Origin: Bacillota bacterium
Lineage (GTDB): Bacteria; Bacillota; Sulfobacillia; Thermaerobacterales; RSA17
Length of the DNA stretch: 18,101 nt
Direction of reading: 5' to 3'
Assembly (NCBI GenBank): GCA_017577485.1
Contig: PKRI01000038.1
Location: 1 to 18,101 of the forward strand
Shown here: piece by piece, positions 7,827 to 14,673 of the stretch
Layout of the letters: every line of letters starts with the position of its first letter
How positions within the stretch are numbered: the first letter of the stretch is position 1
Program-made: the position numbers and the translations under genes
The notes under the pieces: generated by a model
What the model was told of the DNA's origin: nothing
Databases searched by the model: none
The model's input: the letters and a program-made list of their open reading frames with translations, nothing else

Positions 7827-9250
7827 TGGGCGTGCCGGCGGTGCGGGAGTTCGATCCCGGCCTGGTCTACCATTTCGTGGGTATCGGCGGCTACGGCATG
7901 AGCGGCCTGGCCCTGATCCTGGCCGAGGCGGGCCTGCGGGTCCAGGGTTCCGACGTCCGCCCGTCGTCGCGGACCGGCCGGCTGCGCCAGGCCGGCGTCG
8001 ATGTCCGCATCGGCCACGACCCGCGCCACGTGGACGGCGCCGGCGTGGTCATCCGCAGCACCGACGTGCCCGACCACAACCCCGAACTGGAAGAGGCCCG
8101 CCGGCGGGGGCTGCCGCTGTGGCACCGGTCCGACGTCCTGGCCCGCATCCTCAATCCCAACCGGGGCATCGCCGTGGCCGGCACCCACGGCAAGACCACC
8201 ACCACCGCCATGACCGCCTGCGCCCTGCTGGACGCCGGCCTGGACCCCACCGTTTCGGTGGGCGGTGAGGTGGCCCGCTGGCAGGGCACCGGGCGCCTGG
8301 GCGCCTCGCCCTGGGTGGTGGCTGAGGCCTGCGAGAGCGACGGCACCTTCACCCGCTACCGGCCCGAGATCGCCGTGCTGACCAACGTGGAGCCGGAGCA
8401 CCTGGACCACTACGGCGGCTCCTTCGAAGCCCTCAAGGACGCCTTCCGGGCTTTCGCCGCCGGCGTCAAGCCGGGCGGCCTGATCCTAGCCTGCGCCGAC
8501 GACCCCACGGCGCTGGCGGTGGCCCGCAGCGCCGCCGGGACCGCGGCGCCCGGCGTCCGGCTCGAAACCTACGGCTTCGCCGACGGCGCCGGCTTCCAGG
8601 CTGTGGACGCGGCTCCTGCTCCCGACGGCTGGTCCTTCGACGTGGTGCACCGGGGACGTCGCTTGGGCCGGGTACGCCTGTCGGTGCCCGGCCGCCACAA
8701 CGTGGCCAACGCCCTGGCTGCCCTGGCCGCCGCCGTGGCGGCGGGCGTTCCTTTCGAAGCCGCCGCCGGCAGCCTGGCCGGCTACACCGGCGCCCAGCGG
8801 CGGTTCCAGGTGTTGGCCTCCGGCGACGTCACCGTGGTGGACGACTACGCCCACCATCCCACCGAGATCCGCGCCGTGCTGCAGACGGCCCGGGAGCGGG
8901 CGGGCGCCGGACGCGTGGTGGCGGTGTTCCAGCCCCAGCGCTACACCCGCACCCGCAGCCTCTGGGACGGCTTCGCCGGCGCTTTCGCCGGCGCCGACGC
9001 GGTGATCCTCACGGAAATCTACTCGCCGCCCGGCGAGGAACCGCTGCCCGGCGTGTCGGGCAGGGCTCTGGCCGAGGCGGTGGCGGCGGCGTCCGGCGTG
9101 CCGGTGCGGTTCGCCGCCGATCGCGACCGGATTCCCGACCTGGTGGAGGAATGGCTGGAACCCGGCGCCGTGGTGGTCTTCATGGGCGCCGGCGACATCT
9201 GGAAGGTCGCCCACGACTTCGCCCGGCGCCCCCGCGTCCGCCCGGCCTGA
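7823..9250 (+). CDS. murC: UDP-N-acetylmuramate--L-alanine ligase
   Basis: MurC adds L-alanine to UDP-MurNAc, the first amino acid of the peptidoglycan stem. The 475-residue product has the UDP-binding GIGGYGMSGLALILAEAG segment, the ATP loop GTHGKTTT (Lys124), ACESDGTFTRYRPEIAVLTN, NVEPEHLDHYG, the central-domain FSVPGRHNVANALAA-like segment (RLSVPGRHNVANALAA), VVDDYAHHPTEIRA and FQPQRYTRT. GTG 7823 overlaps the preceding stop (GTGA), with GGAGG 7 nt upstream; ATG 7826 is the next codon and equally possible. It is not in a mur/fts (dcw) cluster here. With alr further upstream, it is one of two wall-precursor genes in the window. Confidence 0.97.
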   Translation: MMGVPAVREFDPGLVYHFVGIGGYGMSGLALILAEAGLRVQGSDVRPSSRTGRLRQAGVDVRIGHDPRHVDGAGVVIRSTDVPDHNPELEEARRRGLPLWHRSDVLARILNPNRGIAVAGTHGKTTTTAMTACALLDAGLDPTVSVGGEVARWQGTGRLGASPWVVAEACESDGTFTRYRPEIAVLTNVEPEHLDHYGGSFEALKDAFRAFAAGVKPGGLILACADDPTALAVARSAAGTAAPGVRLETYGFADGAGFQAVDAAPAPDGWSFDVVHRGRRLGRVRLSVPGRHNVANALAALAAAVAAGVPFEAAAGSLAGYTGAQRRFQVLASGDVTVVDDYAHHPTEIRAVLQTARERAGAGRVVAVFQPQRYTRTRSLWDGFAGAFAGADAVILTEIYSPPGEEPLPGVSGRALAEAVAAASGVPVRFAADRDRIPDLVEEWLEPGAVVVFMGAGDIWKVAHDFARRPRVRPA

Positions 9251-9255
9251 GCCCG

Positions 9256-9284
9256 TTGCCGCGGCGGGGCCCATCTGTTATGGT
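9256..9284 (+). promoter_or_regulatory. Probable sigma-A promoter for guaB
   Basis: A TTGCCG box at 9256-9261 and a TATGGT box at 9279-9284 are separated by 17 nt. The -10 is preceded by TGT, giving an extended -10 pattern. It lies in the 75-bp gap between murC and guaB, about 40 bp before the guaB GTG. AT-rich hexamers are scarce in this sequence, which favours the call, but both boxes are imperfect. Confidence 0.45.
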
Positions 9285-9325
9285 GACGACAAACGGAGCC
9301 GGGCTGCGACGGGGGTGCCGAGACC

Positions 9326-10864
9326 GTGGACGCCGAGAAACTGGTGCGCGGTCTGTGGGCGGCGGGCGAGGACGGCCGGGCCGCCGCGACCGCGGATCCT
9401 GAAGCCGCTGCGAGATTCGGGGAACTGGCCCTTTCCTACGACGACGTTCTGCTGGTACCCGCCGAATCCGACGTCTTGCCCCGCGACGTCGACGTGTCCA
9501 CCTGGTTCACCCGCAACGTCCGCCTGAACATTCCCCTGGTCTCGGCCGGGATGGATACGGTCACCGAAGCCCGGCTGGCCATCGCCCTGGCCCGCGAGGG
9601 CGGCATCGGCGTCATCCACAAGAACCTGACCATCGAGCAGCAGGCCGCCGAGGTGGACAAGGTCAAGCGCTCCGAGCACGGCGTCATCGTGGATCCCTTC
9701 TCGCTGACGCCCGACCGGCCCGTGGCCGACGCCCTGGCCCTGATGGAGCGCTACCACATCTCCGGCGTGCCCATCGTGGCCGAGAACGGCCGACTGGTGG
9801 GCATCATCACCAACCGCGACGTCCGCTTTGAGGAGAATTACCAGCGGCCCATCGCCGAGGTCATGACCCGCGAGAACCTGGTCACGGCGCCGGTGGGCAC
9901 CAGCCTGGAGCAGGCGCGGCAGTTGATGGCCCGGTACAAGATCGAAAAGCTGCCGCTGGTGGACGAGCACTTCCGCCTCAAGGGCCTGATCACCATTAAG
10001 GACATCGAAAAGGCCCGCAAGTACCCCAACTCGGCCAAGGATTCCAAGGGGCGCCTGCTGGTGGCGGCGGCCATCGGCGTGGGCGACGCCCACATGGAGC
10101 GGGCCGAGGCCCTGGTGGCGGCCGGCGTGGACGTGCTGGTCATCGACAGCGCCCACGGCCACTCCCGGGGCGTCATCGAGATGACCCGGCGCGTCAAGCA
10201 GGCCTTCCCCCATGTGGACCTGGTCGCCGGCAACGTGTCCACCGCCGAGGGCACCCGCGCCCTGATCGAGGCCGGCGCCGACGCCGTCAAGGTGGGGCAG
10301 GGGCCCGGCTCCATCTGCACCACGCGGGTGGTGGCCGGGATCGGGGTGCCCCAGATCACCGCCGTCTACTACAGCGCCCGCGAGGCCGACCGTTACGGCG
10401 TGCCGGTCATCGCCGACGGCGGCATCCGCTACTCGGGCGACATCGTCAAGGCCATCGCCGCCGGCGCTTCCAGCGTCATGATCGGCGGCCTCTTCGCCGG
10501 CACCGAGGAGAGCCCCGGCGAACTGGAGATCTACCAGGGCCGCACCTACAAGGTCTACCGGGGCATGGGCTCGCTGGGCGCCATGAAGGCGGGGTCCGGC
10601 GACCGCTACTTCCAGGATGACGCCGCCAAGTTCGTGCCCGAGGGCGTCGAGGGCCGCATTCCCTACCGCGGTCCGCTGTCGGAGACGGTGTACCAGCTGA
10701 TCGGCGGGCTGCGGGCCGGCATGGGCTACTGCGGTGCCCCCGACATCCAGAGCCTGCGGGCCAACGGCCGCTTCGTGCGGGTCACCGAGGCCGGGTACCG
10801 CGAGAGCCATCCCCACGACGTCCAGATCACCAAGGAACCGCCCAACTACTCGCTGGAACGCTGA
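9326..10864 (+). CDS. guaB: Inosine-5'-monophosphate dehydrogenase
   Basis: IMP dehydrogenase oxidises IMP to XMP with NAD, the committed step to GMP. The 512-residue product has LSYDDVLLVPAESDVLP, NIPLVSAGMDTVTEA, a CBS-domain pair (about 120-230, including ISGVPIVAENGRLVGIITNRD and KLPLVDEHFRLKGLITIKD), GVDVLVIDSAHGHSRG, KVGQGPGSICTTRVVAG with catalytic Cys331, the IADGGIRYSGDIVKA phosphate site, YRGMGSLGAMK, and the flap VPEGVEGRIPYRG. GTG 9326 has GGGGGTG 8 nt upstream. Compared with the usual form, about 30 extra Ala-rich residues precede the YDDVLL segment. It has its own probable promoter and a hairpin behind it, so it looks like a single-gene unit. Confidence 0.98.
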   Translation: MDAEKLVRGLWAAGEDGRAAATADPEAAARFGELALSYDDVLLVPAESDVLPRDVDVSTWFTRNVRLNIPLVSAGMDTVTEARLAIALAREGGIGVIHKNLTIEQQAAEVDKVKRSEHGVIVDPFSLTPDRPVADALALMERYHISGVPIVAENGRLVGIITNRDVRFEENYQRPIAEVMTRENLVTAPVGTSLEQARQLMARYKIEKLPLVDEHFRLKGLITIKDIEKARKYPNSAKDSKGRLLVAAAIGVGDAHMERAEALVAAGVDVLVIDSAHGHSRGVIEMTRRVKQAFPHVDLVAGNVSTAEGTRALIEAGADAVKVGQGPGSICTTRVVAGIGVPQITAVYYSAREADRYGVPVIADGGIRYSGDIVKAIAAGASSVMIGGLFAGTEESPGELEIYQGRTYKVYRGMGSLGAMKAGSGDRYFQDDAAKFVPEGVEGRIPYRGPLSETVYQLIGGLRAGMGYCGAPDIQSLRANGRFVRVTEAGYRESHPHDVQITKEPPNYSLER

Positions 10865-10867
10865 CCC

Positions 10868-10909
10868 GGCCCGCCGCCGGCTGCCCGGCGGCGCCGGGGC
10901 GGGCCTTGT
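10868..10909 (+). terminator. Probable terminator hairpin after guaB
   Basis: An inverted repeat with outer arms GGCCCGCC (10868-10875) and GGCGGGCC (10898-10905) encloses a GC-rich inner region that can extend the stem. It starts 4 bp after the guaB stop. The run behind it is only TTGT then C-rich, so release may be weak or factor-assisted. The tail overlaps the -35 region of the next probable promoter. Confidence 0.5.
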
Positions 10910-10935
10910 CCCCTTCCCGGCGCCGGAGCTATACT
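10906..10935 (+). promoter_or_regulatory. Probable promoter for ilvD-pheA
   Basis: TTGTCC at 10906-10911 and TATACT at 10930-10935, spacing 18 nt, lie between guaB and ilvD. The -10 matches the TATAAT consensus at five of six positions. A start near 10942 would give a leader of about 60 nt with no T-box or other riboswitch that I can see. Confidence 0.45.
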
Positions 10936-11002
10936 CCCATGAAAGTTTTGCCGCGCGTGGACCACTTCCCATGACGGTTTCGTCGCGGCGCCGGGAAGGG
11001 AC

Positions 11003-12700
11003 GTGGTGTTCTTGGTACAGGCGACCAGCAGCAAGCTGCGGAGCAGCGTCATCACCGAGGGAACCCACCGCGCCCCCCATCGGGCGATGCTCCGGGCCAC
11101 CGGCCTCGACGACGAGGACCTCAAGCGCCCGCTGATCGGCATCGCCAACACCTGGACCGAGGCCCAGCCATGCAACTACCACCTGAGGGAACTGGCCGAG
11201 TACGTCAAGCAAGGTGTGCGCGACGCCGGGGGCACGCCCCTGGAGTTCAACGCGGTGGCGGTCAATGACGCCATCGGCATGGGCCACGAGGGCATGAAGG
11301 CCTCGCTGGTCAGCCGCGAGTTGATCGCCGACTCCATCGAACTGGCGGCGGCCGGCTACGCCTTCGATGCCATCGTCGCCATCGGCGCCTGCGACAAGAC
11401 CATCCCGGGGTCCGTCATCGGCCTGGCCCGGGTCAACGTGCCGTCCATCTTCCTCTACGGCGGCAGCATCTTGCCCGGCGAGCACCGCGGCCGGGCGGTG
11501 ACCATCCAGGACGTGTTCGAGGCCGTGGGCGCCGTGGCCCGGGGCCGCATGGACGAGGATGAACTCAGGGAGCTGGAGTGCGCGGCCTGTCCCGGCGCGG
11601 GGGCCTGCGGCGGCATGTTCACCGCCAACACCATGGCCTCGGCGGTGGAGGCCCTGGGCCTGATGCTGCCGGGTGCGGCCGCGGCGCCGGCCGAGTCCGA
11701 GGAGCGCCGGCGCATCGCCTACGAGACCGGCCGCGCCGTCATGGCGGTCCTGGACGCCGGCCTGACCCCCAGCCGCATTCTGACGCCCGCCGCCTTCGAC
11801 AACGCCATCGCCGTGGCGGCGGCCATGGGCGGCTCCACCAACGCCCTGCTGCACCTGCCGGCCATCGCCTACGAGGTGGGCCTGGAACTGCCCCTGGAGC
11901 GCTTCGACGAGATCAGCAGCCGCGTGCCGCACCTGGCCGACCTCAAGCCCTCGGGGCGCTACGTGATGAGCGACCTGCACCGGGTGGGCGGCGTGCCCGT
12001 GGTGATGAAACTGCTGCTGGACGCCGGGCTGCTGGACGGCAGCGCCGTGGGCGTCACCGGCCGGCCGCTGGCCGAGCACCTGGAAGGGGTCCGGTTCCCC
12101 GAGGGCCAGGACGTGGTCCGGCCGCTGGACCGGCCCATCCACCCCACCGGCGGCTACGCCGTGCTGCGCGGGAACCTGGCGCCCGAAGGTTCGGTGCTGA
12201 AGGCCACCGGCGCCAGCCGGCGCCACCTGCGGGGCCGCGCCCGGGTCTTCGAGAGCGAGGAGGAGGCCTTTGCCGCCGTCAGCGAGGGCCGCATCGAGCC
12301 CGGCGACGTGGTGGTGGTCCGCTACGAGGGGCCCAAGGGCGGGCCCGGCATGCGCGAGATGCTGGCGGTCACCGCGGCCATCGTGGGCGAGGGCCTCAAG
12401 GATGAGGTGGCCCTGATCACCGACGGCCGCTTCTCCGGCGCCACCCACGGCCTGATGATCGGCCACGTGGCGCCCGAGGCGGCGGTGGGCGGGCCCATCG
12501 CCCTGGTGGAGGAGGGCGACATCATCGAGATCGACGTGGACGCCCGCCGCCTGCACCTGGACGTGCCCGACGAGGAACTGCAGCGCCGCCGCGCCGCCTG
12601 GACGCCGAAGCCGCCGCGCTACCGCCACGGCGTCTTTGCCAAGTACGCCAGCCTGGTGACGTCGGCGGCCACCGGCGCCGTGTGCCGCCCGCAGTTGTGA
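11003..12700 (+). CDS. ilvD: Dihydroxy-acid dehydratase
   Basis: IlvD dehydrates 2,3-dihydroxy-isovalerate and -methylvalerate to the 2-oxo acids for Val/Leu and Ile. The 565-residue product has the three iron-sulfur cysteine regions: Cys57 in AQPCN, Cys130 in ACDKTIPG, and Cys196/Cys202 in CPGAGACGGMFTANTMA. Further landmarks are AMGGSTNALLHLPAI, the PTGGYAVLRGNLAPEG segment, YEGPKGGPGMREML and ITDGRFSGATHGLMIGHVAPEA. It ends in a typical AVCRPQL-like tail. Three in-frame starts lie close together (GTG 11003, GTG 11006, TTG 11012); GGGAAGGG at 10993-11000 suits 11006 slightly better. It stands apart from the T-box operon, behind its own promoter and followed by pheA. Confidence 0.98.
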   Translation: MVFLVQATSSKLRSSVITEGTHRAPHRAMLRATGLDDEDLKRPLIGIANTWTEAQPCNYHLRELAEYVKQGVRDAGGTPLEFNAVAVNDAIGMGHEGMKASLVSRELIADSIELAAAGYAFDAIVAIGACDKTIPGSVIGLARVNVPSIFLYGGSILPGEHRGRAVTIQDVFEAVGAVARGRMDEDELRELECAACPGAGACGGMFTANTMASAVEALGLMLPGAAAAPAESEERRRIAYETGRAVMAVLDAGLTPSRILTPAAFDNAIAVAAAMGGSTNALLHLPAIAYEVGLELPLERFDEISSRVPHLADLKPSGRYVMSDLHRVGGVPVVMKLLLDAGLLDGSAVGVTGRPLAEHLEGVRFPEGQDVVRPLDRPIHPTGGYAVLRGNLAPEGSVLKATGASRRHLRGRARVFESEEEAFAAVSEGRIEPGDVVVVRYEGPKGGPGMREMLAVTAAIVGEGLKDEVALITDGRFSGATHGLMIGHVAPEAAVGGPIALVEEGDIIEIDVDARRLHLDVPDEELQRRRAAWTPKPPRYRHGVFAKYASLVTSAATGAVCRPQL

Positions 12701-12708
12701 GGACCGGC

Positions 12709-13596
12709 ATGGCGCTGCGGGTGGCCTACCAGGGCGAGCCGGGCGCCTACAGCGACGCGGCGGCGGCCGCCCTGTTCGGGGACGTGGGGGTCCAGGCCCT
12801 GCCCTGCCCCACCTTCGCCGAGGTCTTCGACGCCCTGGCGGCGGGCAGCGCCGACGCGGCGGTGGTGCCCGTCGAGAACAGCTACGCCGGCGACGTGGGC
12901 GAGGTCTACGACCTGCTGCGCCGGGGCGGCGTCCGCATTGTCCTGGAGCTGGACCTGCCCATCCGGCACTGCCTGCTGGCGCTGCCGGGCGCCGCGCCCG
13001 GGGACATCCGGGTGGTGCGCTCCCACCCCCAGGCCCTGGGCCAGTGCCGCGAGTTCCTGCGCCGGCTGGGGCTGCGGGCCGAGCCGGCCCACGACACCGC
13101 CGGCGCCGCCCGCCGCCTGGCCGAGGAGGGGGACCGCCAGGCGGCCGCCATCGCCTCGGAACGGGCCGCCCGGGCCTACGGCCTGGCCGTCCTGCTCAGG
13201 GACATCCAGGACGCCTCCGACAACGTGACCCGGTTCCACGTGCTGGTGCCCGAGGACGGGCCGGCGGAGCCGCCGGGCCCCCCTACGGCGCCGTGGCGCA
13301 CCGCGGCCGGGGGCGCGCGCCGTAAGACTTCCCTGCTGCTGGCCACCGAGCACCGGCCCGGCGCCCTGTACCGCTGCCTGGGGGTCTTCGCCCGCTGGGG
13401 CGTCAACCTGACCAAGCTCACCTCCCGGCCCTATCCCGGCCGCGCCTGGGAGTACATGTTCTTCGTCGACCTGGAGGGGGCGGTCGAGGACCCGCCGGTG
13501 GCCGGCGCCCTGGAGGAACTGGCCCGGCACGCCGCCATGGTACGGGTGTTCGGCAGTTACCCGTGGATCGACGCCTCCACGGAAGAACTTGCGTGA
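12709..13596 (+). CDS. pheA: Prephenate dehydratase
   Basis: Converts prephenate to phenylpyruvate in phenylalanine synthesis. The 295-residue protein has an N-terminal periplasmic-binding-like catalytic domain starting RVAYQGEPGAYSDAAA, with VPVENSYAGDVGEVYDLL and the catalytic TRF motif at 174-176 (SDNVTRFHVL), then an ACT domain from about 205. ATG 12709 has GAGGA (12699-12703) 5 nt upstream and lies 8 bp after the ilvD stop; an earlier GTG at 12697 overlaps ilvD but lacks a ribosome binding site. A roughly 20-residue Pro/Ala linker joins the domains. In the ACT domain the usual ESRP motif reads TSRP (NLTKLTSRP), so phenylalanine feedback may differ. No chorismate mutase domain is present. 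Confidence 0.94.
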   Translation: MALRVAYQGEPGAYSDAAAAALFGDVGVQALPCPTFAEVFDALAAGSADAAVVPVENSYAGDVGEVYDLLRRGGVRIVLELDLPIRHCLLALPGAAPGDIRVVRSHPQALGQCREFLRRLGLRAEPAHDTAGAARRLAEEGDRQAAAIASERAARAYGLAVLLRDIQDASDNVTRFHVLVPEDGPAEPPGPPTAPWRTAAGGARRKTSLLLATEHRPGALYRCLGVFARWGVNLTKLTSRPYPGRAWEYMFFVDLEGAVEDPPVAGALEELARHAAMVRVFGSYPWIDASTEELA

Positions 13597-13613
13597 AAAT
13601 CGGCGGCAGGGGA

Positions 13614-13644
13614 TTGACAGCCCACCGGAGGTCGCGGCTATAAT
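13614..13644 (+). promoter_or_regulatory. Promoter of the T-box / ilvN-ilvC-leuA-leuB operon
   Basis: A perfect TTGACA (13614-13619) and a perfect TATAAT (13639-13644) are spaced 19 nt, a little longer than the optimal 17. It sits 17 bp after the pheA stop and directly before the T-box leader. A start near 13651 is expected. The two exact hexamers in GC-rich DNA make this the strongest promoter call in the window. Confidence 0.85.
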
Positions 13645-13650
13645 CCACGT

Positions 13651-14027
13651 CAAATCCACGGAGTTCGTTCTTGAATTCACAAACAGCGGCGAGGATGGGG
13701 AGCAGTAACCGTCCGCGCGCGGCCGCAGAGAGCCGGGTGAAGGTGTGAGCCGGCGCCGCGCCCTCGGTGAACTCGCCCCGGAGCCGTTCCGGCGAGAGGA
13801 CGCCGGCCCTTCGGGCCGGTGGGCTGCGTAGCCGGAACCGGCGGTCGGGACCCGCGTCCCGGTCGTCGTTAACCCAAGGGTGTGAGCCCCCGCCCGGTTC
13901 CCCCGGCCGGGGACTCACCCGCTGAGGCCGGCGCCGCGAGGCGCCGGCGAAGCACGGGGTGGTACCGCGAGGCGTGCCCTTCGCCCCTGGCCCGCGACCA
14001 GCGTGTGCCGGGGCGGAGGGCATTTTT
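13651..14027 (+). promoter_or_regulatory. T-box riboswitch leader, probably tRNA-Leu (CUC specifier)
   Basis: This 470-bp gene-free stretch is a T-box leader that senses uncharged tRNA. Stem I begins near 13683, with the GAGGATGGGGAGCAGTAA segment (AGTAA at 13704-13708). The distal AGAGA bulge and GGTG loop follow near 13727-13745, and the specifier loop reads GGTGAACTCGCC with candidate codon CTC (Leu) at 13772-13774. Further hairpins are at 13803-13819, 13878-13920, and a GNRA-looped 8-bp stem at 13928-13947 (stem III position). The hallmark T-box GGGGTGGTACCGCG is at 13956-13969; its TGGT bulge would pair with a tRNA ending ACCA, consistent with the A73 of tRNA-Leu. Uncharged tRNA should favour the antiterminator and allow expression of the operon. 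The codon assignment is less sure than the T-box call. Confidence 0.93.
13975..14027 (+). terminator. T-box-controlled intrinsic terminator
   Basis: The 5' arm 13975-13991 (TGCCCTTCGCCCCTGGC) pairs with the 3' arm 14007-14022 (GCCGGGGCGGAGGGCA) with one T bulge and one T-G pair, followed by TTTTT at 14023-14027. The 5' arm begins just after the T-box sequence, so formation of the antiterminator should disrupt it. It lies 40 bp before the ilvN start. Confidence 0.9.
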
Positions 14028-14066
14028 CGTTGCTGTGGGGTCCGAGACGCGGAGGGAGGTGTGCCG

Positions 14067-14609
14067 GTGTATTACGTCATGGTTCTGGCCCGCGAGGCCA
14101 CCGGCCTGCTGCGGCGCGTCAGCGGCCTCTGCGAGAACCGGGGCTATGCGCTGCAGAGCCTTTCCGTGGGCGGCATCGGCGGCGGCATGGTGCGCCTGGG
14201 CCTGGCGGTGGACGAACCGCGGGAGCGCGCCGAGCGCCTGGCGCGCCAGCTGGAGCGCCTCACCGACGTGATGGCGGTGGAAGTGGCCGGTGATCATCAG
14301 GCCGTGCGCCGGGAACTGGCGCTGATCAAGGTGCGGCCGTCTCCCGGTCGGCGCTCGGAGGTTCTGCAGGTGGCCCAGGTCTTCCGGGCCCGGGTGGTGG
14401 ACGCCAGTCCCGGGACCGTCGTCCTGGAGGTCACCGGTACCGCCGACAAGATCGACGCGCTGCTGGCGGTGCTGCAGGAGTACGACGTTGCCGAGGTGGC
14501 CCGCGGCGGTGTGGTGACCCTGCGCCGGGGTCCCGCCGCCCTGGGCGCGGAGCCGTCCGAACCCGGCCAGCCGGCCGAACAGCCGCGCCGGTGGTCGGCG
14601 GTGGTCTGA
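14067..14609 (+). CDS. ilvN: Acetolactate synthase small (regulatory) subunit, without adjacent large subunit
   Basis: IlvN is the ACT-domain subunit that stimulates and feedback-regulates acetolactate synthase. The 180-residue protein has a first ACT domain at about 2-75 (TGLLRRVSGLCENRGYALQSLSVGG), then ALIKVRPSPGRRSEVLQVAQVFRARVVDASPGTVVLEVTG-type sequence and the final GVVTLRRG of the family, plus a 22-residue Pro/Glu-rich tail. GTG 14067 is chosen because GGGAGG (14054-14059) lies 7 nt upstream; any earlier start would lie inside or too near the T-box. The large subunit gene ilvB, normally just before ilvN, is absent here. Two residues equivalent to E. coli IlvH Asn11 and Asn29, which affect valine sensitivity, are Glu10 and Ala28. 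Confidence 0.88.
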   Translation: MYYVMVLAREATGLLRRVSGLCENRGYALQSLSVGGIGGGMVRLGLAVDEPRERAERLARQLERLTDVMAVEVAGDHQAVRRELALIKVRPSPGRRSEVLQVAQVFRARVVDASPGTVVLEVTGTADKIDALLAVLQEYDVAEVARGGVVTLRRGPAALGAEPSEPGQPAEQPRRWSAVV

Positions 14610-14623
14610 AGCCGCTGCGGTGA

Positions 14624-14648
14624 GCCCGGGCCGCCGCGGCGCCCGGGC
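14624..14648 (+). repeat. Inverted repeat between ilvN and ilvC
   Basis: Two GCCCGGGC arms (14624-14631 and 14641-14648) flank a 9-nt GC-rich loop, giving a perfect 8-bp hairpin in the 64-bp gap. There is no T run. It may act in mRNA stability or processing inside the operon, or may be a chance product of base composition. Confidence 0.4.
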
Positions 14649-14673
14649 CAATGGGGAGAGGGGAGCGTGTCTT

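Noticed and set aside
10939..10974. An 11-codon upstream frame (ATG to TGA) before ilvD, which might be a leader peptide
   Set aside because: Its ATG lies only 3 bp after the probable -10 box, so it would not be on the transcript; no ribosome binding site and no run of Ile, Val or Leu codons.
9278..12628. A 1116-codon open frame on the minus strand opposite guaB and ilvD
   Set aside because: It mirrors two unmistakable genes; its His/Gly/Ala-rich product has no recognisable domain, and long antisense frames are expected when third positions are almost always G or C.
13959..14066. An N-terminally longer ilvN that starts inside the T-box
   Set aside because: The extra codons overlap the antiterminator and terminator, the encoded residues are unlike IlvN, and a good ribosome binding site serves GTG 14067.
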